Part shown: positions 1 through 9,146 of the stretch, in pieces | Numbering within the stretch: position 1 is the first letter of the stretch | How the letters are laid out: each line of letters begins with the position of its first letter | Source of the DNA: Pantoea sp. | Lineage (GTDB): Bacteria; Pseudomonadota; Gammaproteobacteria; Enterobacterales; Enterobacteriaceae | NCBI RefSeq assembly: GCF_028283705.1 | Contig: NZ_JAPWKD010000005.1 | Coordinates: 186,001 to 250,000 of the forward strand | DNA length: 64,000 nt | Direction: 5' to 3' | Notes under the pieces: model-generated | Databases searched by the model: none | What the model saw: only the letters and a program-made list of their open reading frames with translations | What the model was told of the DNA's origin: nothing | Translations under genes and position numbers: made by a program

Positions 1-252
1 GATGCCCACCGCTTTCGCCACCGCCTCGCCACGTCCACCGCCAAAGCGACGGCGATGTGCCATCGCGCCAGAAACGAAATCGACAAAAATGCCGCCCAGT
101 TTTGGCTCATCGCGTTTACGCAGCTCAAGATGGCTGGCCGTCAGCACCAGCGCAAGCCCGGAATCTTCGTCCTGTTCCAGCCCCCAGCGTTGCGCCAGAA
201 GTAATAAGGCACCGTCTCCGGTGCCTGTTTCGTCAACTAAACCGATTTTCAC
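1..252 (-). CDS. rsmJ: 16S rRNA (guanine1516-N2)-methyltransferase RsmJ, N-terminal 84 codons
   Basis: RsmJ methylates G1516 of 16S rRNA with S-adenosylmethionine. Only the first 84 codons are in the window; the 3' end lies beyond base 1. The translation opens [20 protein letters not shown] and continues with the family blocks [29 protein letters not shown] and VAKAVG. I recognise it by remembered similarity to E. coli RsmJ. The start is a GTG (252-250) placed to match the family's N-terminus; a GGGAT purine run in the end of prlC can serve as its ribosome site. It lies 8 bases downstream of the prlC stop on the same strand, as in E. coli, so the two are probably co-transcribed. The GTG start may limit translation. 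Confidence 0.9.
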   Translation of the reverse strand, partial: MKIGLVDETGTGDGALLLLAQRWGLEQDEDSGLALVLTASHLELRKRDEPKLGGIFVDFVSGAMAHRRRFGGGRGEAVAKAVGI

Positions 253-260
253 AGGCCGGC

Positions 261-2303
261 TTATCCCTGAATCCCGTAATGTTCCAGCATCGCATCCAGC
301 TGCGGTTCACGGCCACGGAAGCGTTTGAACAGCTCCATCGGCTCCTCAGAACCACCACGCGTCAGGATATTGTCGAGGAACGACTGACCGGTTTCGCGGT
401 TGAAGATACCCTCTTCTTCGAAGCGTGAGTAAGCATCAGCAGCCAGCACGTCGGCCCACAGATAGCTGTAATAACCTGCGGCATAGCCGCCAGCAAATAC
501 GTGGCTGAAGGCGTGCGGGAAACGGCCCCATTCCGGGCTGGGTACCACGGCAACCTGCTTTTTCACTTCGCGCAGGGTTTCGAGGATTTTTGCGCCCTGC
601 TCAGGATTGAACTCGGTATGCAGACGGAAATCGAACAGGCCGAACTCCAGCTGACGCAGGATAAACAGCGCTGCCTGATAGTTTTTCGCCGCCAGCATTT
701 TATCCAGCAGTTCTTTCGGCAACGGCTCGCCGGTTTCATAGTGACCGGAGATAAACGCCAGCGCCTCCGGCTCCCAGCACCAGTTCTCCATAAACTGGCT
801 CGGCAGCTCCACCGCATCCCACGGCACACCGCTGATACCGGACACGCCCGGGGTTTCGATACGCGTCAGCATATGATGCAGACCGTGGCCGAACTCGTGG
901 AACAGGGTAATCACTTCATCGTGGGTGAACAGCGCCGGTTTGCCCTGCACCGGGCGGTTGAAGTTACAGGTGAGATACGCCACCGGTTTTTGCAGGCTGC
1001 CATCGGCTTTGCGCATCTGGCCGACACAGTCGTCCATCCACGCACCACCGCGTTTGTGTTCGCGGGCATACAGGTCAAGATAGAAACTGCCGCGCAGTTC
1101 GCCGCTTTCATCGAACAGGTCGAAGAAACGCACGTCCGGGTGGTAAACATCCACATCTTTGCGCTCTTTCGCGCTGATACCGTAGATGCGTTTCACCACC
1201 TCAAACAGGCCGCTCACCGCACGCTCTTCCGGGAAGTACGGACGCAGCTGCTCATCGCTGATGGTGTACAGATGCTGTTTCTGTTTTTCACCGTAGTACG
1301 TCAGGTCCCACGGGTTCATTTCGTCAACGCCAAACTCTTTTTTAGCGAAGGCACGCAGCTGGGCGAGTTCTTTTTCCCCCTGCGGGCGAGCGCGTTTTGC
1401 CAGGTCGGTCAGGAAGTCGATCACCTGAGACGGGCTTTCCGCCATTTTGGTTGCCAGCGATTTGTCCGCGAAGGAGTCGAAGCCCAGCAGCTGAGCCAGC
1501 TCGTGACGCAGCGCCAGTTCCTCGGCCATTACCGGGCCGTTGTCCCATTTACCGGCATTCGGGCCTTGCTCGGAAGCACGGGTGGAGTACGCGCGGTACA
1601 ACTCTTCACGCAGCGCAGCGTTGTCGCAGTAAGTCATCACCGGCAGATAGCTCGGGATATCCAGCGTCAGCAGCCAGCCTTGCTGCTCTTTGGCTTCTGC
1701 CTGGGCTTTGGCCGCCGCCAGCGCACTTTCCGGCATCCCCGCCAGTTCCGCTTCGTCGGTAATCAGCTTGCTCCAGCCCATGGTGGCATCGAGCACGTTG
1801 TTGCTATAGGTTGACCCCAGTTCAGACAGGCGCGCCGCGATGGCGCCGTAGCGTTTCTGTTTTTCTTTATCGAGGCCGATACCGGACAGCTCGAAATCAC
1901 GCAGGCTGTTATCCACCACTTTTTTCTGCGCGATATCCAGCGCAGCGTAGTTATCGCCCTGCTTCAGGTTGACGTAAGCCTGATACAACCCTTCATGCTG
2001 GCCGACCCAGGTGCTGTACTCAGACAGCAGCGGCAGCGTCTGCTCGTAGGCTTCACGCAGTTCCGGGCTGTTTTTTACCGAATTCAGATGGCTGACCGGC
2101 GAGAAAATACGACCCAGACGGTCGTCAACTTCAGCCAGCGGCTGCACCAGATTGTCCCAGCTATAAGGCGCGCCCTGTGCCACTACGCGTTCCACCGCCG
2201 CACGGCAGTCGTCCAGCGCTGCGGTGACAGCGGGAACCACATGTTCGGGTTTGATGGCGGAGAATGGCGGTAGCGTATAAGGCGTGAGTAACGGATTGGT
2301 CAT
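261..2303 (-). CDS. prlC: Oligopeptidase A (M3 metallopeptidase)
   Basis: A cytoplasmic zinc oligopeptidase that degrades short peptides, including cleaved signal peptides. The 680-residue product has exactly the length of E. coli OpdA. The zinc motif HEFGH falls at residues 469-473 inside [13 protein letters not shown], followed by the family's downstream glutamate region ([13 protein letters not shown]). No frameshift is seen. It is followed by rsmJ and is divergent from rlmJ, the usual enterobacterial order. In E. coli prlC belongs to the heat-shock regulon; I could not identify a convincing sigma-32 promoter in 2304-2400. A long open frame on the opposite strand (501-1814) is only a codon-bias shadow. 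Confidence 0.97.
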   Translation of the reverse strand: MTNPLLTPYTLPPFSAIKPEHVVPAVTAALDDCRAAVERVVAQGAPYSWDNLVQPLAEVDDRLGRIFSPVSHLNSVKNSPELREAYEQTLPLLSEYSTWVGQHEGLYQAYVNLKQGDNYAALDIAQKKVVDNSLRDFELSGIGLDKEKQKRYGAIAARLSELGSTYSNNVLDATMGWSKLITDEAELAGMPESALAAAKAQAEAKEQQGWLLTLDIPSYLPVMTYCDNAALREELYRAYSTRASEQGPNAGKWDNGPVMAEELALRHELAQLLGFDSFADKSLATKMAESPSQVIDFLTDLAKRARPQGEKELAQLRAFAKKEFGVDEMNPWDLTYYGEKQKQHLYTISDEQLRPYFPEERAVSGLFEVVKRIYGISAKERKDVDVYHPDVRFFDLFDESGELRGSFYLDLYAREHKRGGAWMDDCVGQMRKADGSLQKPVAYLTCNFNRPVQGKPALFTHDEVITLFHEFGHGLHHMLTRIETPGVSGISGVPWDAVELPSQFMENWCWEPEALAFISGHYETGEPLPKELLDKMLAAKNYQAALFILRQLEFGLFDFRLHTEFNPEQGAKILETLREVKKQVAVVPSPEWGRFPHAFSHVFAGGYAAGYYSYLWADVLAADAYSRFEEEGIFNRETGQSFLDNILTRGGSEEPMELFKRFRGREPQLDAMLEHYGIQG

Positions 2304-2446
2304 AAGCGCAGTCCTTTCATTGGGGTGTGGGGCGCGAGCAGGTCGCGCAACGCAATCGTATTAACATGCGGCCTGATCGGCGGAAAATCAATGCCACGAA
2401 GGCACTGCCTGACGCCGAAACGCCAGCAATTTTTATCCAGCGCGGC

Positions 2447-2452
2447 TATAAT
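2447..2452 (+). promoter_or_regulatory. Perfect -10 box upstream of rlmJ
   Basis: TATAAT stands 55 bases before the rlmJ ATG, in the prlC/rlmJ divergent region. No good -35 box is visible at the expected distance, so this is a partial promoter call. Confidence 0.4.
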
Positions 2453-2507
2453 CGCGCCAGACACGATGTTCTGACTTCTTTGATCCAACCGCGGACCCCT
2501 CTTTTTT

Positions 2508-3350
2508 ATGCTGAGTTATCGCCACAGTTTTCATGCCGGCAACCATGCCGACGTGCTCAAACACACCGTTGAGAGCCTGATCCTGACTGCCCTGATGGAG
2601 AAGGAGAAGCCTTTCCTCTATCTGGATACCCACGCCGGTGCCGGACGTTACCAGCTGAGCGGTGAGCACGCCGAGCGTACCGGTGAATATCTGGAAGGCA
2701 TCGCGCGCATCTGGCAGCAGCCCGACGCACCGGAATTGCTGAAGCCTTATTTCTCCGCGATTCGTAACCTGAACCCTAACGGCACGCTGCGTTACTATCC
2801 AGGTTCGCCGCTGATTGCCCGCCATCTGCTGCGCCAGGACGATAAATTGCAGCTGACTGAGCTGCACTCCAGCGATTACCCGCTGCTGCGCAACGAGTTT
2901 AGCAAAGACAGCCGCGCCCGCGTCGAACGTGCGGACGGTTATCAACAGCTGAAATCGAAGCTGCCACCGCCCACGCGCCGTGGTCTGATTCTGATCGATC
3001 CGCCGTATGAGCTGAAAAGTGACTATCAGGCGGTGGTGAAAGGGATTCAGGAAGGCCACAAACGCTTCGGCACCGGTATCTACGCCTTGTGGTATCCGGT
3101 GGTGCTGCGTCAGCAAATCAAACATATGACCAAAGATTTGCAGGCCACCGGCATTCGCAACATTTTGCAGATTGAGCTGGCGGTGCGCCCGGACAGCGAT
3201 CAACGCGGCATGACCGCCTCTGGCATGATCGTGATTAACCCGCCGTGGAAGCTGGAGCAGCAGATGAAAGAACTGCTGCCGTGGCTGCATCAGAAGCTGG
3301 TGCCCGCAGGCACCGGGCACACCCGCGTGGAGTGGATTACGCCGGAATAA
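2508..3350 (+). CDS. rlmJ: 23S rRNA (adenine2030-N6)-methyltransferase RlmJ
   Basis: RlmJ makes m6A2030 in 23S rRNA with S-adenosylmethionine. The 280-residue product has the expected length. The AdoMet site THAGAG is at residues 41-46 and the catalytic DPPY motif at 164-167, as in E. coli RlmJ. The N-terminus MLSYRHSFHAGNHADVLKH is typical, which fixes the start. It is divergent from prlC and convergent with rnz, whose stop is only 6 bases away. In E. coli gor follows rlmJ directly; here rnz lies between them on the opposite strand. Confidence 0.97.
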   Translation: MLSYRHSFHAGNHADVLKHTVESLILTALMEKEKPFLYLDTHAGAGRYQLSGEHAERTGEYLEGIARIWQQPDAPELLKPYFSAIRNLNPNGTLRYYPGSPLIARHLLRQDDKLQLTELHSSDYPLLRNEFSKDSRARVERADGYQQLKSKLPPPTRRGLILIDPPYELKSDYQAVVKGIQEGHKRFGTGIYALWYPVVLRQQIKHMTKDLQATGIRNILQIELAVRPDSDQRGMTASGMIVINPPWKLEQQMKELLPWLHQKLVPAGTGHTRVEWITPE

Positions 3351-3356
3351 GGTGCG

Positions 3357-4268
3357 CTAAACTTCGAACACCGCGAAATCATGTGCCAGCACCGTCTGCG
3401 GAAAGACGGACTGGCACTCCGCCAGCAATCTCTCCCGATCCTGCGACAAATAACGTGAACTGAAATGGGTGGCGATCAGCCTTTTCGCTCCAGCCTGTTT
3501 TGCCACCTGCGCCGTCTGAATCGTAGTGGAATGGCCGCGACTATTGGCTTTCTCCGCCAGCGCCGCCTCCAGCGTGGTTTCGTGCACCATCACATCCGCA
3601 TCAGCCGCCAGTTGCAACGCCATCTCCGTCGGTCCGGTATCGCCAAAAATCGCCAGCACCTTGCCTTTGGTAGGTGGACCGAGATACTCCGCACCATCAA
3701 TTTCGCGCCCATCTTCCAGCCGGATGCGCTCGCCCTGTTTTAGCTGCTGATACCAGGGACCACGCGGTACCCCTTCGGCCTTCAGACGCGGAGCATCGAG
3801 GAAGCCGGGTTTATCATGCTGCTCAATCCGATAGCCATAGCATTCAACGACGTGATTCATCGGCCAGGCGGTGACGCGAAACGCGCCATCGTCAAACACC
3901 AGCCCCGCACCGATCTCCACAATCTCCAGCGGAAAGCTGGTATAGGAGCCACTCAGGCTGAGTGCCGTTTCAATAAATTGGCGGATACCCTGCGGGCCAT
4001 AAAGGGTGAGCGGTTCTTTGAGTCCCGCCATCGAGCGGCTGGTTAACAGCCCCGGCAGGCCAAAGATATGGTCACCGTGCAGATGGGTAATAAAGATTTT
4101 TTCCAGCTTGCCCGGCTTGAGATCTGAACGCATATATTGGTGCTGCGTCGCTTCACCACAATCAAACAGCCAGGTTTCACCGCGTTTGGACAGCGTCAGC
4201 GCAATGGCGGTGACATTACGTTGCAGGCTGGGCGCGCCTGCGCCAGTACCCAGAAAAGTCAGTTGCAT
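3357..4268 (-). CDS. rnz: Ribonuclease Z / RNase BN
   Basis: A metallo-beta-lactamase-fold nuclease that trims the 3' ends of tRNA precursors. The 303-residue length is that of the short bacterial form. The zinc motif HLHGDH is at residues 62-67, followed by FGLPGLL; GDTG near residue 210 and the late histidine in THFSSRY complete the family signature. The gene sits head-to-tail against rlmJ and head-to-head with gor. In E. coli it (elaC) is located elsewhere, so its position within the prlC-rlmJ-gor block is a local rearrangement. Confidence 0.93.
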   Translation of the reverse strand: MQLTFLGTGAGAPSLQRNVTAIALTLSKRGETWLFDCGEATQHQYMRSDLKPGKLEKIFITHLHGDHIFGLPGLLTSRSMAGLKEPLTLYGPQGIRQFIETALSLSGSYTSFPLEIVEIGAGLVFDDGAFRVTAWPMNHVVECYGYRIEQHDKPGFLDAPRLKAEGVPRGPWYQQLKQGERIRLEDGREIDGAEYLGPPTKGKVLAIFGDTGPTEMALQLAADADVMVHETTLEAALAEKANSRGHSTTIQTAQVAKQAGAKRLIATHFSSRYLSQDRERLLAECQSVFPQTVLAHDFAVFEV

Positions 4269-4315
4269 GCTTGCTTCCGTGAAAATAGATTCGATTCAAT
4301 GCTATTACAATCATA

Positions 4316-4332
4316 GGCGCAATCTTTGCGCC
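4316..4332. promoter_or_regulatory. Inverted repeat in the rnz/gor divergent region
   Basis: GGCGCAA-TCT-TTGCGCC is a perfect 7-bp inverted repeat with a 3-base loop. Its right half overlaps the proposed -35 box of gor. It could be an operator or a small hairpin; no regulator can be named. Confidence 0.35.
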
Positions 4333-4355
4333 CTTTCCCCTGTCAGCGTTACACT
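4326..4355 (+). promoter_or_regulatory. Candidate sigma-70 promoter of gor
   Basis: TTGCGC (4326-4331) and TACACT (4350-4355) are separated by 18 bases and lie about 40 bases before the gor ATG. The match is moderate and the assignment is inferred from position. Confidence 0.4.
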
Positions 4356-4392
4356 CTAACCCAATTTTTCTTCCTGCAAATGGACACATCTG

Positions 4393-5745
4393 ATGACCAG
4401 ACATTTTGACTACCTTGCCATTGGCGGCGGCAGCGGCGGTATCGCCTCCATTAACCGTGCGGCGATGCACGGCCAGAAATGCGCCCTGATTGAAGCCAAA
4501 GAGCTGGGCGGCACCTGTGTCAACGTGGGTTGCGTACCGAAAAAAGTGATGTGGCATGCGGCGCAAATTGCTGAAGCTATCCACCTTTATGGCCCGGACT
4601 ATGGTTTTGACACCACGGTTAACCGTTTCGACTGGTCAACCCTGGTGAAAAATCGCAGCGCCTATATCGATCGTATCCACACCTCCTACGACAACGTGCT
4701 GGGCAAAAATAACGTGGAAGTGATCAAAGGGTTCGCACGTTTTGTCGATGCGCACACCGTTGAAGTCAACGGCGAAACCATCACCGCCGATCATATCCTG
4801 ATTGCTACCGGCGGCCGCCCGAGTCACCCACAAATCCCTGGCGCAGAATACGGCATCGATTCTGACGGTTTCTTCGAACTGGACGCTCTGCCGAAACGCG
4901 TTGCGGTGGTCGGCGCGGGCTATATCGCTGTTGAACTGGCGGGTGTGGTCAACGCGCTCGGCGCAGAAACCCACCTGTTCGTACGTAAACACGCGCCGCT
5001 ACGTAGCTTTGATCCGCTGATCACCGACACGCTGGTGGAAGTGATGCAGGCTGAAGGTCCGTCATTGCATACCGACTCCATCCCAAAAGCAGTGATCAAA
5101 AACGCTGATGGCAGCCTGACGCTGCAACTGGAAAACGGCCACGCGCAGACCGTGGATTGCCTGGTGTGGGCGATTGGTCGTGAGCCAGCCAATGACAACT
5201 TCAACCTGGCGGTTACCGGCGTTGCGCTGGATGAGAAAGGCTATATCAAGGTCGATAAGTTCCAGAACACCAGCGTGCCAGGTATTTACGCGGTGGGCGA
5301 TAACACCGGCGCGGTGGAGCTGACGCCGGTTGCGGTTGCCGCAGGTCGTCGCCTGTCAGAGCGTCTGTTTAACAACAAGCCGGACGAACATCTGGACTAC
5401 AGCAACATCCCGACCGTGGTGTTCAGCCATCCGCCGATTGGCACCGTCGGCCTGACGGAACCCGAAGCGCGCGAGCAGTACGGTGATGACCAGGTGAAGG
5501 TGTATAAATCCGCCTTCACCGCCATGTACACCGCCGTCACCCAGCATCGCCAGCCGTGCCGCATGAAGCTGGTGTGCGTAGGACCGGAGGAGAAGATCGT
5601 CGGTATCCACGGCATTGGTTTCGGCATGGATGAAATGCTGCAGGGCTTTGCGGTCGCACTGAAAATGGGTGCCACCAAAAAAGACTTTGATAATACCGTG
5701 GCTATCCACCCGACGGCGGCGGAAGAGTTTGTGACGATGCGTTAA
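4393..5745 (+). CDS. gor: Glutathione reductase (NADPH)
   Basis: A cytoplasmic flavoenzyme that reduces glutathione disulfide with NADPH. The 450-residue protein has the FAD motif GGGSGG (11-16), the redox disulfide [13 protein letters not shown] with Cys42 and Cys47, the NADPH-binding [11 protein letters not shown], the second FAD motif YAVGDN, and the C-terminal HPTAAEE carrying the active-site histidine of the partner subunit. Length and motifs match E. coli Gor. It is transcribed alone and followed by a hairpin. Confidence 0.98.
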   Translation: MTRHFDYLAIGGGSGGIASINRAAMHGQKCALIEAKELGGTCVNVGCVPKKVMWHAAQIAEAIHLYGPDYGFDTTVNRFDWSTLVKNRSAYIDRIHTSYDNVLGKNNVEVIKGFARFVDAHTVEVNGETITADHILIATGGRPSHPQIPGAEYGIDSDGFFELDALPKRVAVVGAGYIAVELAGVVNALGAETHLFVRKHAPLRSFDPLITDTLVEVMQAEGPSLHTDSIPKAVIKNADGSLTLQLENGHAQTVDCLVWAIGREPANDNFNLAVTGVALDEKGYIKVDKFQNTSVPGIYAVGDNTGAVELTPVAVAAGRRLSERLFNNKPDEHLDYSNIPTVVFSHPPIGTVGLTEPEAREQYGDDQVKVYKSAFTAMYTAVTQHRQPCRMKLVCVGPEEKIVGIHGIGFGMDEMLQGFAVALKMGATKKDFDNTVAIHPTAAEEFVTMR

Positions 5746-5752
5746 TTATCAG

Positions 5753-5776
5753 GCCAGCATGTGATGACATGCTGGC
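5753..5776 (+). terminator. Hairpin after gor
   Basis: GCCAGCATGT-gatg-ACATGCTGGC is a perfect 10-bp stem with a 4-base loop, 7 bases after the gor stop. What follows is C-rich rather than a T-run, so it may protect the 3' end or terminate weakly. Confidence 0.5.
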
Positions 5777-5917
5777 TCCTCCCCCTGCCATTTCCTGCAA
5801 GATAAAAACCTTTTTATTCACTACTCAATCCCCTCTGACAGGGATAACATTTGCCCCTTTGCTGACGCGGGCGCGCTGGCATTTTTCTGGTGAGTTATTT
5901 GGCTAAGGGAGGCTGGC

Positions 5918-5968
5918 GTGAATTTCTGTTTTGCGCGGCGGTGGTTAAGCAGTAAGGGTCAGGCATGA
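5918..5968 (+). CDS. Possible 16-codon leader peptide upstream of the gate protein
   Basis: A GTG codon follows a very strong ribosome site (AAGGGAGG, 5 bases away) and opens a 16-codon frame reading MNFCFARRWLSSKGQA. Its TGA overlaps the next gene's ATG in an ATGA junction, which would couple their translation. The downstream gene also has an AAGGG of its own, so the leader could be a chance frame. No function is known. Confidence 0.35.
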   Translation: MNFCFARRWLSSKGQA

Positions 5969-6897
5969 ATATTATCAGCATCATTATGTCGGCGGGCAAA
6001 GCCTCGGTGGATGTTGCGCTGTACACGCTGATTCCCATCATGGTGGTCATGCTATGCGTCATGAAATATCTGGAGGCAAAAGGCGTACTCGATTTTATTG
6101 TGCGTCATACCACGCCGTTATTAAAACCGCTCGGCATTACCGGGCTGGCGCTATTTGCCCTGATTCAACTCAATTTTGTTAGTTTTGCCGCACCGCTGGC
6201 TGCACTGGCCATCATGGAAAAACGCGGCACCTCCGATCGACATATGGCAGCCACGCTGGCGATGTTATTTGCCATGGGTCAGGCCAATGCCTTTTATCCC
6301 TTAATTCCTGCTGGCTTGCATTGGGGGGCGGCGATTCTGATCTCCATTTGCGGCGGCATACTGGCGGCAGCCAGCACTTATCACCTGTTTGGCCGCAAAC
6401 TGTCGGGTGTCGCGCTGCGTGATGAAGACGAAGGGATCAGCCATAGCGAGGCGAAACCCGGCCTGATTAGTATCATCAATAACGCCGGCTCCGATGCGAT
6501 TCGTCTGGCGCTGGGTTCGTTGCCGATGCTGATCCTCTCGTTATCCGTGGTTGGCATACTTAAAGAGGCGGGCGGTGTCGAGTTGCTGAGCCGGGTGCTC
6601 TCACCGGTTCTGGCACGGCTGAACATTTCCGAGGTCTACATTCTGCCCGCGCTCACCAAGTGCCTGGCTGGTGGCACCGCCTATTACGGCGTGGTGTCTG
6701 ACTTGATCGCAAAAGGCCTGTACAGCGCCCACAATATTAACGCCTCTGCAGGCCTGCTGATTCAGACCTTCGACCTGCCTGGCATCGGGATTTTTCTCGG
6801 GCTTTCCACCCGTTTCCCGCGCCTGTTTCGTTTTGCTGTACCGGGTATTCTGCTGGGGATCGCCCTGCGCGCCATTTCGCATAGCCTCCTTTTTTAA
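5965..6897 (+). CDS. Nucleoside-recognition (Gate) domain membrane protein
   Basis: A 310-residue integral inner-membrane protein with about eight hydrophobic segments, including two similar halves that begin near residues 20 and 178. These correspond to the paired Gate domains of the nucleoside-recognition/SpmA-like group. Conserved blocks include QLNFVSFAAPLAALA and LAGGTAYYGVVSDL. Family members are presumed transporters, but the substrate is unknown. The gene is monocistronic: a possible leader overlaps its start and a strong terminator lies 7 bases after its stop. Confidence 0.75.
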   Translation: MNIISIIMSAGKASVDVALYTLIPIMVVMLCVMKYLEAKGVLDFIVRHTTPLLKPLGITGLALFALIQLNFVSFAAPLAALAIMEKRGTSDRHMAATLAMLFAMGQANAFYPLIPAGLHWGAAILISICGGILAAASTYHLFGRKLSGVALRDEDEGISHSEAKPGLISIINNAGSDAIRLALGSLPMLILSLSVVGILKEAGGVELLSRVLSPVLARLNISEVYILPALTKCLAGGTAYYGVVSDLIAKGLYSAHNINASAGLLIQTFDLPGIGIFLGLSTRFPRLFRFAVPGILLGIALRAISHSLLF

Positions 6898-6903
6898 AGA
6901 TTG

Positions 6904-6936
6904 CGCTAAACAGGTAACAACCTGTTTAGCGTTTTT
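6904..6936 (+). terminator. Rho-independent terminator after the gate protein
   Basis: CGCTAAACAGG-taacaa-CCTGTTTAGCG forms an 11-bp perfect stem followed directly by TTTTT. Confidence 0.92.
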
Positions 6937-7218
6937 ACTTCTTAAAATAACACCATAATTTTCAGGCGTTATTTAAGATTAACCCTTTCAATTCCATTGT
7001 TATTTTCATCGATTGCACTTCTGATATTTTTAGTATTATTATCTGAAGAACATCATCACGGCAGATGTAATTAACCCCCATGATTATGATGGTTTATTGA
7101 AAGCGGATCATGGCTCCATTATCTCAGAGAAATATCAGGTTAATTACCTAATCCCTTAATTTTATCGCAGGTAATATTCCTGTTCGGCATATATTGAACA
7201 CCAAGATAGGGTAGATCC

Positions 7219-7998
7219 ATGAACGGTAAGAAAATAACCTGGAATGGCGGTTTGCAGCACGAAGCCATCGACATTCTGGCGAAAGAGGGCGGCATGATCG
7301 TCAGCCCGACCAAAGTCGGCTACATTATCATGACCTCAGATAAAGCTGGCCTCGAACGCAAGTTTGAAGCGAAGAACCGCAAACGTAACAAGCCCGGCGT
7401 GGTGCTGTGCGGCTCGCTGGAGCAGCTGCGCTCGCTGGCTCAGCTCAACCCGGAAATTGACGAGCTGTATCAACGTCATTGGGATCAGGACATTCTGCTG
7501 GGCTGCATTTTGCCATGGCGCGAAGAGGCGTTATCACGTATTCCTGACGACGGTTCCAAAGAGCTGATGATGGATGGCCGCCAGACCAGCTGTTTCGTTA
7601 TTAAGTTTGGCAAGCCGGGTGAAATACTGGCAAAAGAATTGTGGGAAAAGCACGGCAAATTCTCCTTTGCCAGCTCCGCAAATCCATCAGGCCAGGGCAA
7701 CCGGGGTCTGGTGGAAGGTATTGGCGAACGCATTGAATCCCGTGCTGATTTAATTATTGCCGCCAACGATTACGTGAAATCCATTCAGCCAAACGACGAA
7801 AATAAAGTGCGTTATGAGCAGGGTGTGATGGTGTCGATGGTGGATAGCACAGGCCGTTTGATTCCGGAACAAAAAGGCGAGCGAAAAATTACACCCTGTC
7901 CGGTGCTGATCCGCAAAGGCCTTGATGTTGATAAGATCATGTCACTGCTGTCGGATATTTTCCCATCATGGGATTACCGCCACGGCGATTATTATTAA
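7219..7998 (+). CDS. Stand-alone Sua5/YciO/YrdC-like protein
   Basis: A 259-residue protein related to threonylcarbamoyl-AMP synthases. Visible family features are the basic cluster KNRKRNKPGVVLC, which corresponds to the KxR nucleotide-binding region, and SSANPSGQGNRG, the SxN motif. It is longer than TsaC and has a divergent C-terminal part, and its N-terminus is atypical. The essential TsaC role is therefore unlikely; a specialised carbamoylation or nucleotide-binding role is possible. The start follows AGGGTAG. It is preceded by a markedly AT-rich 280-base region and followed by a strong hairpin, so it is a single-gene unit, perhaps acquired. Confidence 0.75.
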   Translation: MNGKKITWNGGLQHEAIDILAKEGGMIVSPTKVGYIIMTSDKAGLERKFEAKNRKRNKPGVVLCGSLEQLRSLAQLNPEIDELYQRHWDQDILLGCILPWREEALSRIPDDGSKELMMDGRQTSCFVIKFGKPGEILAKELWEKHGKFSFASSANPSGQGNRGLVEGIGERIESRADLIIAANDYVKSIQPNDENKVRYEQGVMVSMVDSTGRLIPEQKGERKITPCPVLIRKGLDVDKIMSLLSDIFPSWDYRHGDYY

Positions 7999-8000
7999 GA

Positions 8001-8032
8001 TCAAACCCGCGCGATTCATCGCGCGGGTTTGA
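8001..8032. terminator. Strong hairpin between convergent genes
   Basis: TCAAACCCGCGCGA-ttca-TCGCGCGGGTTTGA is a perfect 14-bp stem 3 bases after the stop of the Sua5-like gene. The inner part (GCGCGATTCATCGCGC) is a variant of the REP-like core found elsewhere in the window. It may stop transcription from both sides, but T-runs are poor. Confidence 0.65.
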
Positions 8033-8040
8033 CCGGAATT

Positions 8041-8062
8041 GCGCAATAAATTGCGCCGCTAC
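8041..8062. repeat. REP-like palindrome, copy 1
   Basis: GCGCAATAAATTGCGC followed by the CGCTAC arm. The arm supplies the TAG stop of the minus-strand dehydrogenase (8061-8059). It belongs to the same family as the copies at 19027, 30714, 30751, 39673, 52696, 52735 and 56441. Confidence 0.8.
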
Positions 8063-9075
8063 CACTCCACCGTAATCTTACCGAAGTGTCCGGCATTTTC
8101 CTGATGGCGGAACGCCGCTGGTAAATCACTCAGTGCACCAAAACTATCGCTGATCACCGGGCGCATGCCGGTCTGCTCCAGCGCACGAACAAAATCCTGC
8201 TGCTGGCGGCGATGGCCAACGATCAGGCCCTGAATCCGCGCCTGCTTCGCCATCAATCCGGCTGTCGGGATCACCCCTTCAAAGCCGGTCAGCACGCCGA
8301 TTAATGCAATATGTCCACCGACACGTACCGCCTCAATGGATTGCGCCATGGTGCCGGGCCCACCCAGTTCAATCACCACATCCGCGCCTTTACCCCCGGT
8401 CAGCTGCTGCACTGCTTTGCCCCACTCGGGTGTGCTGCGGTAGTTAATCACCTCATCGGCCCCCAGCTCACGCGCATGCTCCAGCTTTTCATCCGAGGAT
8501 GAGGTTACAATCACGCGCGCACCCATGCTTTTGGCGATTTGCAGCGCGGTGATGGAAACACCACCCGTGCCCAGCGTAAGAATGGTATCGCCAGCTTTGA
8601 TCTGCGCATCCCCCACCAACGCCCGCCAGGCCGTCAGACCGGAGGTGGTGATGGTGGCGGCTTCAGCATGACGCCAGCCAAGAGGTGCGAGGGTAAAATG
8701 GCTGGCCGGACGCACCACTACTTCGGCGGCAAAGCCGTGGGCACCATCGCCAGGTGTCTGGGTGAAATTGCCGACCTGTTGCTCAGGCAAACCATCCTGC
8801 CACTGAGGAAAGAAGCCGGACACCACATGGTCACCCGCCTTAAATTCACTGACGCCCGCACCGACTTCTTCCACCACGCCCGCACCGTCCGCCATCATGA
8901 TGCGGCCATCGGCGGTGGGAATGGATCCTTTTGCCACCAACAGATCGTGATAATTCAGAGAGGTGGCATGGATCGCCACCCGGATCTCACCCGGCCCCGG
9001 CTTACCCGGATCCGCCAGATCCACCCGTTGCAAATTCTCCAGTCCGCCGGGGCTTTTTAAGATCATCGCTTGCAT
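8059..9075 (-). CDS. Zinc-independent MDR-family NAD(P)-dependent dehydrogenase
   Basis: A 338-residue medium-chain dehydrogenase/reductase with a GroES-like N-terminal half and a Rossmann half carrying GTGGVS at 169-174. It has NYHD at 41-44, where zinc alcohol dehydrogenases keep their catalytic cysteine, and no four-cysteine structural zinc site. It therefore falls with the quinone oxidoreductase-like branch, and its substrate cannot be read. GAGGA lies before the ATG. It is followed downstream by a REP-like repeat that provides its stop codon. The upstream neighbours on the same strand are an epoxide hydrolase and an SDR, suggesting a small detoxification group. Confidence 0.85.
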   Translation of the reverse strand: MQAMILKSPGGLENLQRVDLADPGKPGPGEIRVAIHATSLNYHDLLVAKGSIPTADGRIMMADGAGVVEEVGAGVSEFKAGDHVVSGFFPQWQDGLPEQQVGNFTQTPGDGAHGFAAEVVVRPASHFTLAPLGWRHAEAATITTSGLTAWRALVGDAQIKAGDTILTLGTGGVSITALQIAKSMGARVIVTSSSDEKLEHARELGADEVINYRSTPEWGKAVQQLTGGKGADVVIELGGPGTMAQSIEAVRVGGHIALIGVLTGFEGVIPTAGLMAKQARIQGLIVGHRRQQQDFVRALEQTGMRPVISDSFGALSDLPAAFRHQENAGHFGKITVEW

Positions 9076-9146
9076 TGTCTGTCATCCTCATCAGCAAAAA
9101 AGTAAGTGTGGCAGCGATGGCGAATCGCTGCCTTCGCCGATGGTGC

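Noticed and set aside
501..1814. 437-codon open frame on the plus strand opposite prlC
   Set aside because: It lies wholly inside prlC in antisense, has no ribosome site or family motif, and is explained by GC-rich codon bias.
2433..3320. 295-codon open frame antisense to rlmJ
   Set aside because: Shadow of a clearly identified gene; low-complexity composition rich in Q, H and R.
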